Below, piece by piece: positions 1 through 4,729 of a DNA stretch of 6,462 nucleotides. Under the pieces are notes generated by a model, which made no database searches, was not told where the DNA came from, and saw only the letters and a list, made by a program, of their open reading frames with translations. Origin of the DNA: Bacteroidota bacterium (GTDB lineage Bacteria > Bacteroidota > Bacteroidia > Chitinophagales > Saprospiraceae); contig QQUB01000649.1 in assembly GCA_008501835.1 (NCBI GenBank), positions 1 through 6,462 on the forward strand, read 5' to 3'. Positions within the stretch are counted from its first letter, which is position 1; the number at the start of each line of letters is the position of its first letter. The position numbers and the translations under genes are program-made.

Positions 1-1
1 T

Positions 2-898
2 GTCATTCTCAAGCTGGCCCCTGAAATGATCGTCGGGGAGCCTATTGAACTGGCCAACGGACTTTCTACCATTGCCGGTAGCTGGATCGGGGGAGGAGCT
101 AACCAGACAGCCATGAAGGAGATTTTTGAGGTGAAAGACAAGATCTTTTCTTCCATGATCGTGGTGGATGTGGTGGTTGCAAATATCTGGATGGGTTTCC
201 TTTTGTATGGAGCGAATATTTCAGATAAACTTGATTTGAGATTAAAAGCTGACAACAGGGCCATTAAAGAACTTAGAGACAACGTTCAGAATTACAGGTC
301 ATCTATCGAACGTATCCCTACCACAACCAATGTATTTGTCATGATGGCATTTGCTTTTGGTGGTGTCGCTTTTGCACATTGGGCAGCAGGAGAGATTGTT
401 CCATTCATGAAAAACTATGAAGAGACGCTTGTTAGGATTGGTCTACAATCCCTGGTATCTTCTTTCTTCTGGCTAATTGTAATTTCCACTACTATAGGTC
501 TTATTCTGTCATTTACCAGAGCCAGAAAACTGGAGGGCGTGGGTGCTTCCCGCTGGGGTAGTGTTTTCATTTACGTTCTCGTTGCTACTATCGGGATGAA
601 AATGAATATCCTAGAAATATTTAACAATCTTGGGTTGTTTGCCATAGGTTTTATCTGGATGCTGGTACATGTTATATTGTTATTGGTGGTTGCCAAGATC
701 ATCCGGGCACCGTTTTTCTTTGTGGCGGTAGGTAGCCAGGCAAATGTGGGAGGAGCAGCTTCGGCACCAATTGTAGCGGCTGCCTTTAGTCCGGCACTTG
801 CTCCGGTAGGAGTTTTGATGGCTGTTTTAGGATATGCCCTGGGAACATATGGAGCCCTGTTATGCCAGTACCTGATGGCCTGGGTTGCCGGCGGATAG
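2..898 (+). CDS. DUF819 family (YjcL-like) integral membrane protein, 5' partial
   Basis: The reading frame is open from base 2, so the gene starts upstream of the window; the first ATG, at 26, is probably internal. About 298 residues are visible, the C-terminal three quarters of a family that usually has about 400. Seen in the sequence: a Gly-rich GSWIGGGANQTAM segment near the N-terminal edge, followed by several hydrophobic helices. After a polar cytoplasmic-looking stretch (DLRLKADNRAIKELRDN) come more helices, then the conserved block SQANVGGAASAPIVAAAF, LAPVGVLMAVLGYALGTYG. These two Gly/Ala-rich blocks, paired like inverted halves, are typical of DUF819/YjcL proteins, which resemble secondary transporters. 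The substrate is unknown. It should sit in the inner membrane. A terminator lies 30 bases after the TAG stop, so the gene is last in its transcript. Family assignment is firm; function is not known. Confidence 0.86.
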   Translation, partial: VILKLAPEMIVGEPIELANGLSTIAGSWIGGGANQTAMKEIFEVKDKIFSSMIVVDVVVANIWMGFLLYGANISDKLDLRLKADNRAIKELRDNVQNYRSSIERIPTTTNVFVMMAFAFGGVAFAHWAAGEIVPFMKNYEETLVRIGLQSLVSSFFWLIVISTTIGLILSFTRARKLEGVGASRWGSVFIYVLVATIGMKMNILEIFNNLGLFAIGFIWMLVHVILLLVVAKIIRAPFFFVAVGSQANVGGAASAPIVAAAFSPALAPVGVLMAVLGYALGTYGALLCQYLMAWVAGG

Positions 899-927
899 CC
901 TGTTTTTTCCTTGTATTGAAAATATTT

Positions 928-975
928 CAAAGCCGATGTTTAGTTTCAGACAAACATCGGCTTTGTTTGTTTTTA
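928..975 (+). terminator. Rho-independent terminator of the DUF819 gene
   Basis: A perfect 14-bp stem (CAAAGCCGATGTTT at 928-941 with AAACATCGGCTTTG at 952-965) closes a 10-nt loop. It is followed by TTTGTTTTTAT. It begins 30 bases after the DUF819 stop codon. Confidence 0.92.
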
Positions 976-1148
976 TAATGCTTATTACTGATTTCAACCC
1001 AGGAAATGAGTGTTTGGAAAATTAGTATAAGGTTGAAATTCAATATTCATAATATATCGGCAAAAGGAGTAAGTTCATTTTAAAATCAACGAACAAAAAG
1101 GACATAATTTTTAATTTCATCTAAATTTTTATTTTTTTATTTAAAAAA
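976..1148. other. AT-rich intergenic stretch, no gene seen
   Basis: No ORF with protein-like composition is visible. The only structure noted is a perfect 9-bp inverted repeat (ATTTCAACC at 991-999, GGTTGAAAT at 1031-1039) around a 31-nt spacer. The right part is a long A/T tract leading into the promoter of the RNA array. The repeat could be chance in such AT-rich DNA. Confidence 0.5.
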
Positions 1149-1181
1149 TTTGCACATAAAAGGTCAATTCGTTTAAATTTG
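1149..1181 (+). promoter_or_regulatory. Bacteroidota-type promoter of the tRNA-like array
   Basis: TTTG at 1149-1152 and TAAATTTG at 1174-1181 match the Bacteroidota primary sigma consensus (TTG/TTTG, then TAnnTTTG) with a 21-nt spacer, slightly long. Transcription would start near 1188, about 33 nt before the first tRNA-like unit. No comparable element was found in the two spacers, so the three units are probably one transcript. Confidence 0.72.
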
Positions 1182-1185
1182 CATC

Positions 1186-1215
1186 ATCACTTGTAAGAAA
1201 GTGATTTTTTATTTT
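1186..1215 (+). promoter_or_regulatory. Leader hairpin with T-tract ahead of RNA copy 1
   Basis: ATCACTT (1186-1192) pairs perfectly with AAGTGAT (1199-1205) around a 6-nt loop, followed by TTTTTATTTTT. It looks like a weak intrinsic terminator, yet it sits at or next to the expected transcription start, where it could act as an early attenuator or a 5' stabilising hairpin. The stem is short and AT-rich, so its role is uncertain. Confidence 0.4.
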
Positions 1216-1220
1216 TACAC

Positions 1221-1378
1221 TGTGGGGTGATGAAACAGGCAGCCATGCCCTCCTGTCTCGGGGGTGGGGATTACGGAATAAACTCAGCATAAGGTGTTGA
1301 TTGCAACATTGGGATTGACCACCAAATATTTGTGCTGACGCTAACCGCCTCGTGCAGGTTCGACTCCTGCCTCCACAG
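1221..1378 (+). ncRNA. tRNA-like RNA with giant variable region, copy 1
   Basis: Seen: a 7-bp acceptor stem TGTGGGG (1221-1227) with CTCCACA (1371-1377, one G-T pair); TG at positions 8-9; a 3-bp D-stem ATG/CAT around an 11-nt loop with GG. Then an anticodon stem CCCTC/GGGGG (1248-1252, 1260-1264) with loop CTGTCTC, and a perfect T-arm GCAGG-TTCGACT-CCTGC (1354-1370). The discriminator is G1378; CCA is not encoded. The D-arm spacing resembles class II tRNA-Leu. Between anticodon and T arms lie 89 nt (1265-1353) instead of the usual 4-24. They contain a stem TCAGCATAAG/TTTGTGCTGA (1284-1293, 1329-1338) and an inner TGTTG/CAACA hairpin. Read as a tRNA, the anticodon is GTC (Asp) with an unusual T at 37. 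It may be charged, or use the tRNA shape for another purpose. The tRNA-derived ends are convincing; the function is unknown. Confidence 0.75.
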
Positions 1379-1491
1379 CTAACTCAACTTCAAAGGAAGT
1401 TGTGCAATATTCAAAACACAAGTTTCAACCTTCAATTTCGCAACTCATTTTTGTTAGTTGTTTTTTGAAAATTGAACGTTGTGTACCACAC
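1379..1491 (+). other. Structured spacer between RNA copies 1 and 2
   Basis: Two folds are visible. A short hairpin CAACTTC-AAAG-GAAGTTG (1385-1402) lies 6 nt after the discriminator base. A larger nested hairpin follows: ACACAA/TTGTGT (1416-1421, 1479-1484), TTCAATTT/AAATTGAA (1431-1438, 1469-1476) and CAACT/AGTTG (1441-1445, 1456-1460). In a polycistronic precursor these would separate the units and could guide RNase processing. Confidence 0.55.
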
Positions 1492-1649
1492 TGTGGGGTG
1501 ATGAAACAGGCAGCCATGCCCTCCTGTCTCGGGGGTGGGGATTACGGAATAAACTCAGCATAAGGTGTTGATTGCAACATTGGGATTGACCACCAAATAT
1601 TTGTGCTGATGCTAACCGCCTCGTGCAGGTTCGACTCCTGCCTCCACAG
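1492..1649 (+). ncRNA. tRNA-like RNA with giant variable region, copy 2
   Basis: This is identical in length to copy 1 and differs at one base: C1339 of copy 1 is T at 1610, just outside the base of the variable-region stem. All tRNA-like elements are preserved: acceptor 1492-1498/1642-1648, anticodon loop CTGTCTC at 1524-1530, T-arm 1625-1641 and discriminator G1649. The upstream flank differs from copy 1 except for the CAC just before the unit. In copies 2 and 3 the leader reads ACCACAC, which mimics the 3' acceptor strand and could briefly compete with it for TGTGG. There is no promoter of its own, so it is probably co-transcribed with copy 1. Confidence 0.74.
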
Positions 1650-1763
1650 CTAACTCAACTTCAAAGGAAGTTGTGCAATATTCAAAACACAAGTTTCAAT
1701 CTTCAATTTCGCAACCTCTTTTTTGTTAGTTGTTTTTTGAAAATTGAACGTTGTGTACCACAC
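1650..1763 (+). other. Structured spacer between RNA copies 2 and 3
   Basis: This is nearly identical to the first spacer, with a few substitutions and one extra base. The CAACTTC/GAAGTTG hairpin (1656-1673) and the TTCAATTT/AAATTGAA and ACACAA/TTGTGT stems are kept. The apical CAACT/AGTTG stem is shortened to CAAC/GTTG by a C-for-T change. Confidence 0.55.
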
Positions 1764-1921
1764 TGTGGGGTGATGAAACAGGCAGCCATGCCCTCCTGTC
1801 TCGGGGGTGGGGATTACGGGATAAACTCAGCATAAGGTGTTGATTGCAACATTGGGATTGACCACCAAATATTTGTGCTGATGCTAACCGCCTCGTGCAG
1901 GTTCGACTCCTGCCTCCACAG
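1764..1921 (+). ncRNA. tRNA-like RNA with giant variable region, copy 3
   Basis: This has the same 158-nt architecture. Compared with copy 1 it has two substitutions: the T shared with copy 2, and a G for A at 1820 in the variable region (ATTACGGG instead of ATTACGGA). The acceptor, D, anticodon and T arms are untouched. The repeat spacer is absent after this copy; the terminator stem starts 3 nt past the discriminator G1921, making this the last unit of the transcript. It differs from the other copies only in how its 3' end would be made. Confidence 0.74.
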
Positions 1922-1923
1922 CT

Positions 1924-1956
1924 AAAAAGGCCCGGCAAATTGCCGGGCCTTTTTTT
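1924..1956. terminator. Bidirectional terminator shared by RNA array and the minus-strand gene
   Basis: A perfect 15-bp dyad, AAAAAGGCCCGGCAA (1924-1938) and TTGCCGGGCCTTTTT (1940-1954), has seven Ts at its plus-strand end and five Ts at its minus-strand end. It ends the RNA array on one side. On the other, the minus-strand gene's TAA stop (1957-1955) lies inside the tract. Confidence 0.93.
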
Positions 1957-3475
1957 ATCTTACCTTATTATCTAATGATTCCATCACATATTCCCATAAT
2001 TCTTCGTAGGGGATGATTTCGAGTTCAGCAGCCTGGTTCGCAATATCCAATGGCATGGATTCCAGTTTTTTCAGGTAAGGAGTCGCTTTTCTTTTTACTG
2101 CTTCTTTGTGGAAATGGCCTGCGGGTAGTTGCATCAGCATTTTAATAAAACAGTTTCCACGAAAAGTTCCGTCTTTCCTCAAGTAACGGCTTGAATACAT
2201 TCTCAAAGGTTCAATTCTCTCAAAAATTTCTCCATGGCGCTCTTGTTCCAATAAAAACAAAATCTGAAGAATTAGAATGGTAATATTGGTACCTCGTTTG
2301 TCTTTAGAGTGCTTCGGCACCTCATTAAGGAATTTATTAATTCTAAATTTCTTGCTGACACCATCTTTTACTTGTTCAATCCTTCCTTTAAGCATTAAAA
2401 AATGAACAAAAGCTTCGTTTATTTTCCACCTTTCCAAAACAGGTTGATATTGAGATGAAAAATTTGATTGAGCAAATACTGAAGAATATACCTTAAAAGC
2501 ACCTGGAAAATCTTGAGACCTCACCAATAGAAGAAAATGCAATTCTTGCGTAACATACCAATTATAATCACCTTCTGGAACCAGATCAAGACAGGTAAAA
2601 ATGCTTTCCTTTGCCTTTTCATATTGGTGCAATTGAAGATGGCAGGATATCATCTTAAAATAAAACTGAAACAAAACTGTCTTTACTATAATATGTTTCT
2701 TCGTAGCGAAGTATGTCAAAGCCTCCTGGCATACTTTCAAAGTATTCCCATAATCATTTTCAGCCTCATACCTTAAAATATACACCAAGTAAGAAATATA
2801 CCTGAACCTAAATGAATCTACCTCCCCAAAAAGTGATCTCAGGTTATCACAGAACTCCTCTGCCATTTCAAGAGCCTCCGGTTTATTGGCACTTGAGAAA
2901 ACATAAAAGGACATTAGTTTTGAATAGTATTTTTCCGCCTTTAACTCCGAAGCATAGGTTTTAAGAAATTTCTCGATATACTTATTAAAAAATTCAGCTT
3001 TGTCAGTTTCTCCTGTAATACTTCCGTAATGTATTCTCAATTCTCTGGCCAACATAAGTGCAACCTCGATAAAATCAAAACGTATCGCTTTTTTGAAAGT
3101 CTTGCGAGCAATAATCATTGCCAAATGGCGTTGCCTGTAGGAAAGCAACAATTTGACAATAAGCAGATTTCTATGGCAAATTTGATTTGCTTTATTATAT
3201 TCGGTAAATTGCGGTGTATCAACATCAATAAAAAATAGCGTATTTAATAACCGATCTTGAAGCTTTCTCTTTAATTTTCCGAAATATTTTACGCTATAGG
3301 CCCCATCAGGATAAAATCTTTGAGCGCCCTCGACGTCATCGGTAATCTCTCCCTCCAGGATTCCATCATATAATTGCTGAACCTTAGTACCAGACTCACC
3401 CTCAGTTCCAATAATATTCAGCTTACTAACCTTCACACCGGATAGTAATTGTACCAACATTTGTAAATCTTTCAT
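1955..3475 (-). CDS. Uncharacterised 506-residue helical, TPR-like protein
   Basis: I do not recognise a named family. The protein is almost wholly alpha-helical, with no signal peptide or membrane segment, so it is probably cytoplasmic. Residues about 180-340 read like degenerate tetratricopeptide helices: aromatic and Ala positions recur in pairs such as EALEMAEEFCDNL, NTLKVCQEALTYF, QYEKAKESIFTCLDLVP and DFPGAFKVYSSVF. That suggests an alpha-solenoid for protein or RNA binding. The N-terminus (1-75) holds a short acidic/Gly-rich region; the C-terminus is Lys-rich and then acidic. No catalytic motif is evident. The ATG at 3475 is supported by a well-placed promoter giving a leader of about 20 nt. 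The gene stands alone, convergent with the tRNA-like array and sharing its terminator. The ORF is certain; a role in the RNA system is only possible. Confidence 0.85.
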   Translation of the reverse strand: MKDLQMLVQLLSGVKVSKLNIIGTEGESGTKVQQLYDGILEGEITDDVEGAQRFYPDGAYSVKYFGKLKRKLQDRLLNTLFFIDVDTPQFTEYNKANQICHRNLLIVKLLLSYRQRHLAMIIARKTFKKAIRFDFIEVALMLARELRIHYGSITGETDKAEFFNKYIEKFLKTYASELKAEKYYSKLMSFYVFSSANKPEALEMAEEFCDNLRSLFGEVDSFRFRYISYLVYILRYEAENDYGNTLKVCQEALTYFATKKHIIVKTVLFQFYFKMISCHLQLHQYEKAKESIFTCLDLVPEGDYNWYVTQELHFLLLVRSQDFPGAFKVYSSVFAQSNFSSQYQPVLERWKINEAFVHFLMLKGRIEQVKDGVSKKFRINKFLNEVPKHSKDKRGTNITILILQILFLLEQERHGEIFERIEPLRMYSSRYLRKDGTFRGNCFIKMLMQLPAGHFHKEAVKRKATPYLKKLESMPLDIANQAAELEIIPYEELWEYVMESLDNKVR

Positions 3476-3502
3476 GCAAAAATGCTTTTTTGTTAAGATC
3501 TA

Positions 3503-3534
3503 CAAATATAAGTCATTGATTAACAATCCAAAAA
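3503..3534 (-). promoter_or_regulatory. Bacteroidota-type promoter of the 506-residue protein gene
   Basis: On the minus strand TATATTTG (3510-3503) matches TAnnTTTG exactly. TTTTTG (3534-3529) supplies the -33 element with an 18-nt spacer. The expected start near 3496 leaves a leader of about 20 nt. Confidence 0.7.
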
Positions 3535-3610
3535 GAAAAACAACATGAAAAAAACCGATAAAAGGAACCTGATCATTTGGAGGTCAAATGTTCACTTTGT
3601 TCCCGGGAGT

Positions 3611-3671
3611 CTGCCATAACTTTGATTATCAATTAAAATTAATAATTAAATTAAAATCAAAGTTATGGCAG
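3611..3671. repeat. Perfect 17-bp inverted repeat with AT-only-like loop
   Basis: CTGCCATAACTTTGATT (3611-3627) is the exact reverse complement of AATCAAAGTTATGGCAG (3655-3671). The loop is 27 nt, almost wholly A and T. The right arm contains the ATG (3665) of a possible small ORF; the left arm contains the stop of a 24-codon ORF (3545-3619). It may be an RNA hairpin hiding a start codon, a protein binding site, or the relic of a small element. Confidence 0.7.
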
Positions 3672-3781
3672 CGTTAATTGAATGGTTAATTATGATGGGA
3701 ATTATTGCTTCAGCAAAAGAAGCCACACCAGAGGTAGTTGATCAATATAAAGATGTCATTGGCACAGATATAAGCTTCTAA
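3665..3781 (+). CDS. Possible 38-residue small protein
   Basis: The frame reads MAALIEWLIMMGIIASAKEA, then TPEVVDQYKDVIGTDISF and a TAA stop. It has a short hydrophobic N-terminal segment (about residues 4-15) and a charged tail, as in small membrane-associated peptides. The start codon lies inside the right arm of the 17-bp inverted repeat, so a hairpin would occlude it. No convincing promoter or ribosome site was found. It may be a chance ORF or a gene remnant; only the composition and its placement on the repeat argue for it. Confidence 0.28.
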   Translation: MAALIEWLIMMGIIASAKEATPEVVDQYKDVIGTDISF

Positions 3782-3948
3782 AGTCTTCTCGGATTTTATA
3801 CTGTTAAATTTCAACAGGATAACAACCAAAAATAGAGCTAATATCCTCCAAAATATCTATTTGCCTTCGAGGCCATGGTTATAAATATATAGCCCAATTA
3901 CCGAGAGCACCCTTTTCGACATTATGTCCAAAAGGTCAAATATTTTGT
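3782..3948. other. Intergenic stretch with short hairpins, no gene
   Basis: No credible ORF is present. Local hairpins are GCCT-TCG-AGGC (3863-3873), GGTTATA-AATA-TATAGCC (3877-3894, one wobble) and CCTTTT-C-GAC/GTC-C-AAAAGG (3911-3935). None has a clear terminator tail on the plus strand. They may be part of the folded region that follows or simply AT-rich coincidence. Confidence 0.4.
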
Positions 3949-4073
3949 TGCACTCAAATGCTATAAAAAAAACGAACAGTCTGATACCCCAGACTGGGCG
4001 CCACGCGGGTATGAATATGTACCGTGGAGTTTAGATATGTTCCCCTTACGAACGAATAAAAGATTTGAGTGTA
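3949..4073. ncRNA. Folded region, candidate leader or small RNA (strand undecided)
   Basis: An outer stem of 11 bp, TGCACTCAAAT (3949-3959) with ATTTGAGTGTA (4063-4073, one G-T pair), encloses two strong hairpins. One is CAGTCTG-ATACCC-CAGACTG (3977-3996). The other is CCACG-GTA / TAC-CGTGG (4001-4027) with a 3-nt bulge CGG. The first loop, ATACCC, is also complementary to GGGTAT at 4007-4012, giving a pseudoknot or an alternative stem. Read on the minus strand, the CAGTCTG hairpin is followed by TTCG and eight Ts (3972-3965), like a terminator. A minus-strand promoter-like site lies just beyond, at 4091-4121. A short minus-strand RNA of about 120 nt or a plus-strand RNA are both possible. 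Confidence 0.4.
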
Positions 4074-4090
4074 CGTTTAATTTCCTGTCG

Positions 4091-4130
4091 CAAAAATACG
4101 ATTTATTCTTGTGACAGTCAACGTGTTGAC
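4091..4130 (-). promoter_or_regulatory. Minus-strand promoter-like site overlapped by a palindrome
   Basis: On the minus strand TTG (4121-4119) and TATTTTTG (4098-4091) fit the Bacteroidota consensus with a 20-nt spacer. The perfect dyad GTCAAC-GT-GTTGAC (4117-4130) covers the -33 element, as a repressor or activator site would. A CTGTCGCAA/TTGTGACAG hairpin (4085-4093, 4109-4117) overlaps too. Transcription would run left into the 3949-4073 fold. Confidence 0.35.
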
Positions 4131-4263
4131 CCAATTACAAACAATTTACGCAACCTAAAACACTGCAATGCAATGGTTTAGGGTAATTTTGATTTTAAAA
4201 ATGCCAATATTATCCCTGATTTTTAACCGCCCAAGTGTTACAACTTTACGTGGCAATGAGTAA
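4131..4263. other. Intergenic stretch, one imperfect hairpin
   Basis: No gene is visible. CCTAAA (4154-4159) plus C4161 pairs with G4176 plus TTTAGG (4177-4182), leaving one bulged A. The remainder is unremarkable AT-rich sequence leading to a possible promoter element. Confidence 0.35.
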
Positions 4264-4271
4264 TATATTTG
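4264..4271 (+). promoter_or_regulatory. Possible -7 promoter element (TATATTTG)
   Basis: TATATTTG matches TAnnTTTG exactly, but no TTG was found at the expected upstream distance. It would place a transcript start near 4278, upstream of the structured region that ends at the 4691-4725 terminator. Confidence 0.3.
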
Positions 4272-4277
4272 CATAAG

Positions 4278-4722
4278 CGTTTTTAAACATACTAAAAGAT
4301 TTTATGTAATCTCAAAAAACATCAAGCTTTTCCGACCCCCTTTCGGTTTGATGTGAGCGCGAAACAACCTGAATAAAGATTCACTACCTACCCCTGGTTG
4401 TGACCGCATTGAGGTTTTACAAGAATTATTTTAGTTTCTCAAATTGAAACAGAACGGCAAGGGAGCTACTGCCGGCACAGAAAAAGTGCAGGCAGTTAAG
4501 GTCAGAAAATCTTATGCACGATCCCCCCTTTTTTTTCGTCCCCTTTCGATCTAGTGTAAGTTCCCTTGTTCTGTTTTGTTTTTTAAAACCCCTGCCATAG
4601 TACGAAGAGTAGAAGATAAACACCTAATAACCCTCCCCTTGATGATTTCAAAAGATCCTCCCAGAAGCTACACGCTATGCGTGTTTTACTAAAATGGCGT
4701 ACCTCCTGAGGTCGCCATTTTT
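4278..4722 (+). ncRNA. Candidate structured RNA of about 445 nt with three-way junction
   Basis: The core is a three-way junction at 4447-4576. Stem A pairs AAACAGAA (4447-4454) with TTCTGTTT (4569-4576) and CAAGGGAGCT (4458-4467) with AGTTCCCTTG (4559-4568), with a 3-nt bulge CGG. Stem B follows with no gap: ACTGCC-G-GCAC / GTGC-A-GGCAGT (4468-4496). Stem C, CAC-GATC / GATC-TA-GTG (4517-4556), ends 2 nt before stem A closes. Upstream hairpins are AGATT/AATCT (4297-4312), ACATCAA/TTGATGT with inner CCGA/TCGG (4319-4354) and ACAACC/GGTTGT (4364-4401). Tandem terminators follow. The strand is inferred from the stronger plus-strand T-tract. It does not look like tmRNA, 6S, SRP or RNase P RNA. 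The ends are guesses. Confidence 0.42.
4670..4688 (+). terminator. Short hairpin terminator-like element
   Basis: ACACGC-TAT-GCGTGT (4670-4684) is a perfect 6-bp stem with a 3-nt loop followed by TTTAC, immediately before the stronger terminator. Confidence 0.4.
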
Positions 4723-4725
4723 TTT
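4691..4725. terminator. Terminator shared by the TA operon and the plus-strand RNA candidate
   Basis: AAAATGGCG and ACCT (4691-4704, one unpaired T at 4700) pair with AGGT and CGCCATTTT (4709-4721) around the loop CCTG. Eight Ts (4718-4725) follow on the plus strand. On the minus strand the stem ends with TTTTAGT, and it begins a few bases after the HTH gene's TGA stop. It probably works both ways, more strongly for plus-strand transcripts. Confidence 0.85.
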
Positions 4726-4729
4726 ATCC

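Larger units (their letters stand above)
1221..1921 (+). repeat. Tandem direct repeat, three units of about 272 bp
   Basis: The 158-bp RNA units start at 1221, 1492 and 1764, with two intervening spacers of 113 and 114 bp. RNA units are over 98% identical by eye and spacers a little less. The unit is much longer than a CRISPR repeat, and the spacers are near-identical, so this is a tandem amplification of an RNA gene. Confidence 0.95.

Noticed and set aside
571..930. 119-codon minus-strand ORF
   Set aside because: It is antisense to the clearly conserved DUF819 coding frame and runs into its terminator.
1265..1353. Group I intron inside a tRNA gene
   Set aside because: The insert lies after a complete anticodon stem rather than in the loop, and 89 nt is too short for a self-splicing intron core.
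1221..1378. tmRNA (ssrA)
   Set aside because: The unit is 158 nt, lacks the GGGGCTG/CAGCTCC ends and the ALAA-type tag, and has a full anticodon arm that tmRNA does not have.
1221..1921. CRISPR array
   Set aside because: Repeats are 158 bp and the intervening sequences are nearly identical to each other, so they are not spacers.
1623..1938. ORFs of 70 codons on both strands in the repeat region
   Set aside because: They run across tRNA-like units and spacers, have unlike-protein composition, and are explained by the RNA genes.
3545..3619. 24-codon ORF (MKKTDKRNL...)
   Set aside because: It is very short, has no promoter or conserved feature, and ends inside the inverted repeat; kept only as context.
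4426..4623. 65-codon minus-strand ORF
   Set aside because: It crosses the stems of the structured RNA candidate and has a low-complexity, unlike-protein sequence.
4278..4722. RNase P RNA, 6S RNA or SRP RNA
   Set aside because: The conserved core motifs of RNase P (GAGGAAAGTCC) and SRP (GGAAG...AGCA) are missing, and the fold is not the single long rod with central bubble of 6S.
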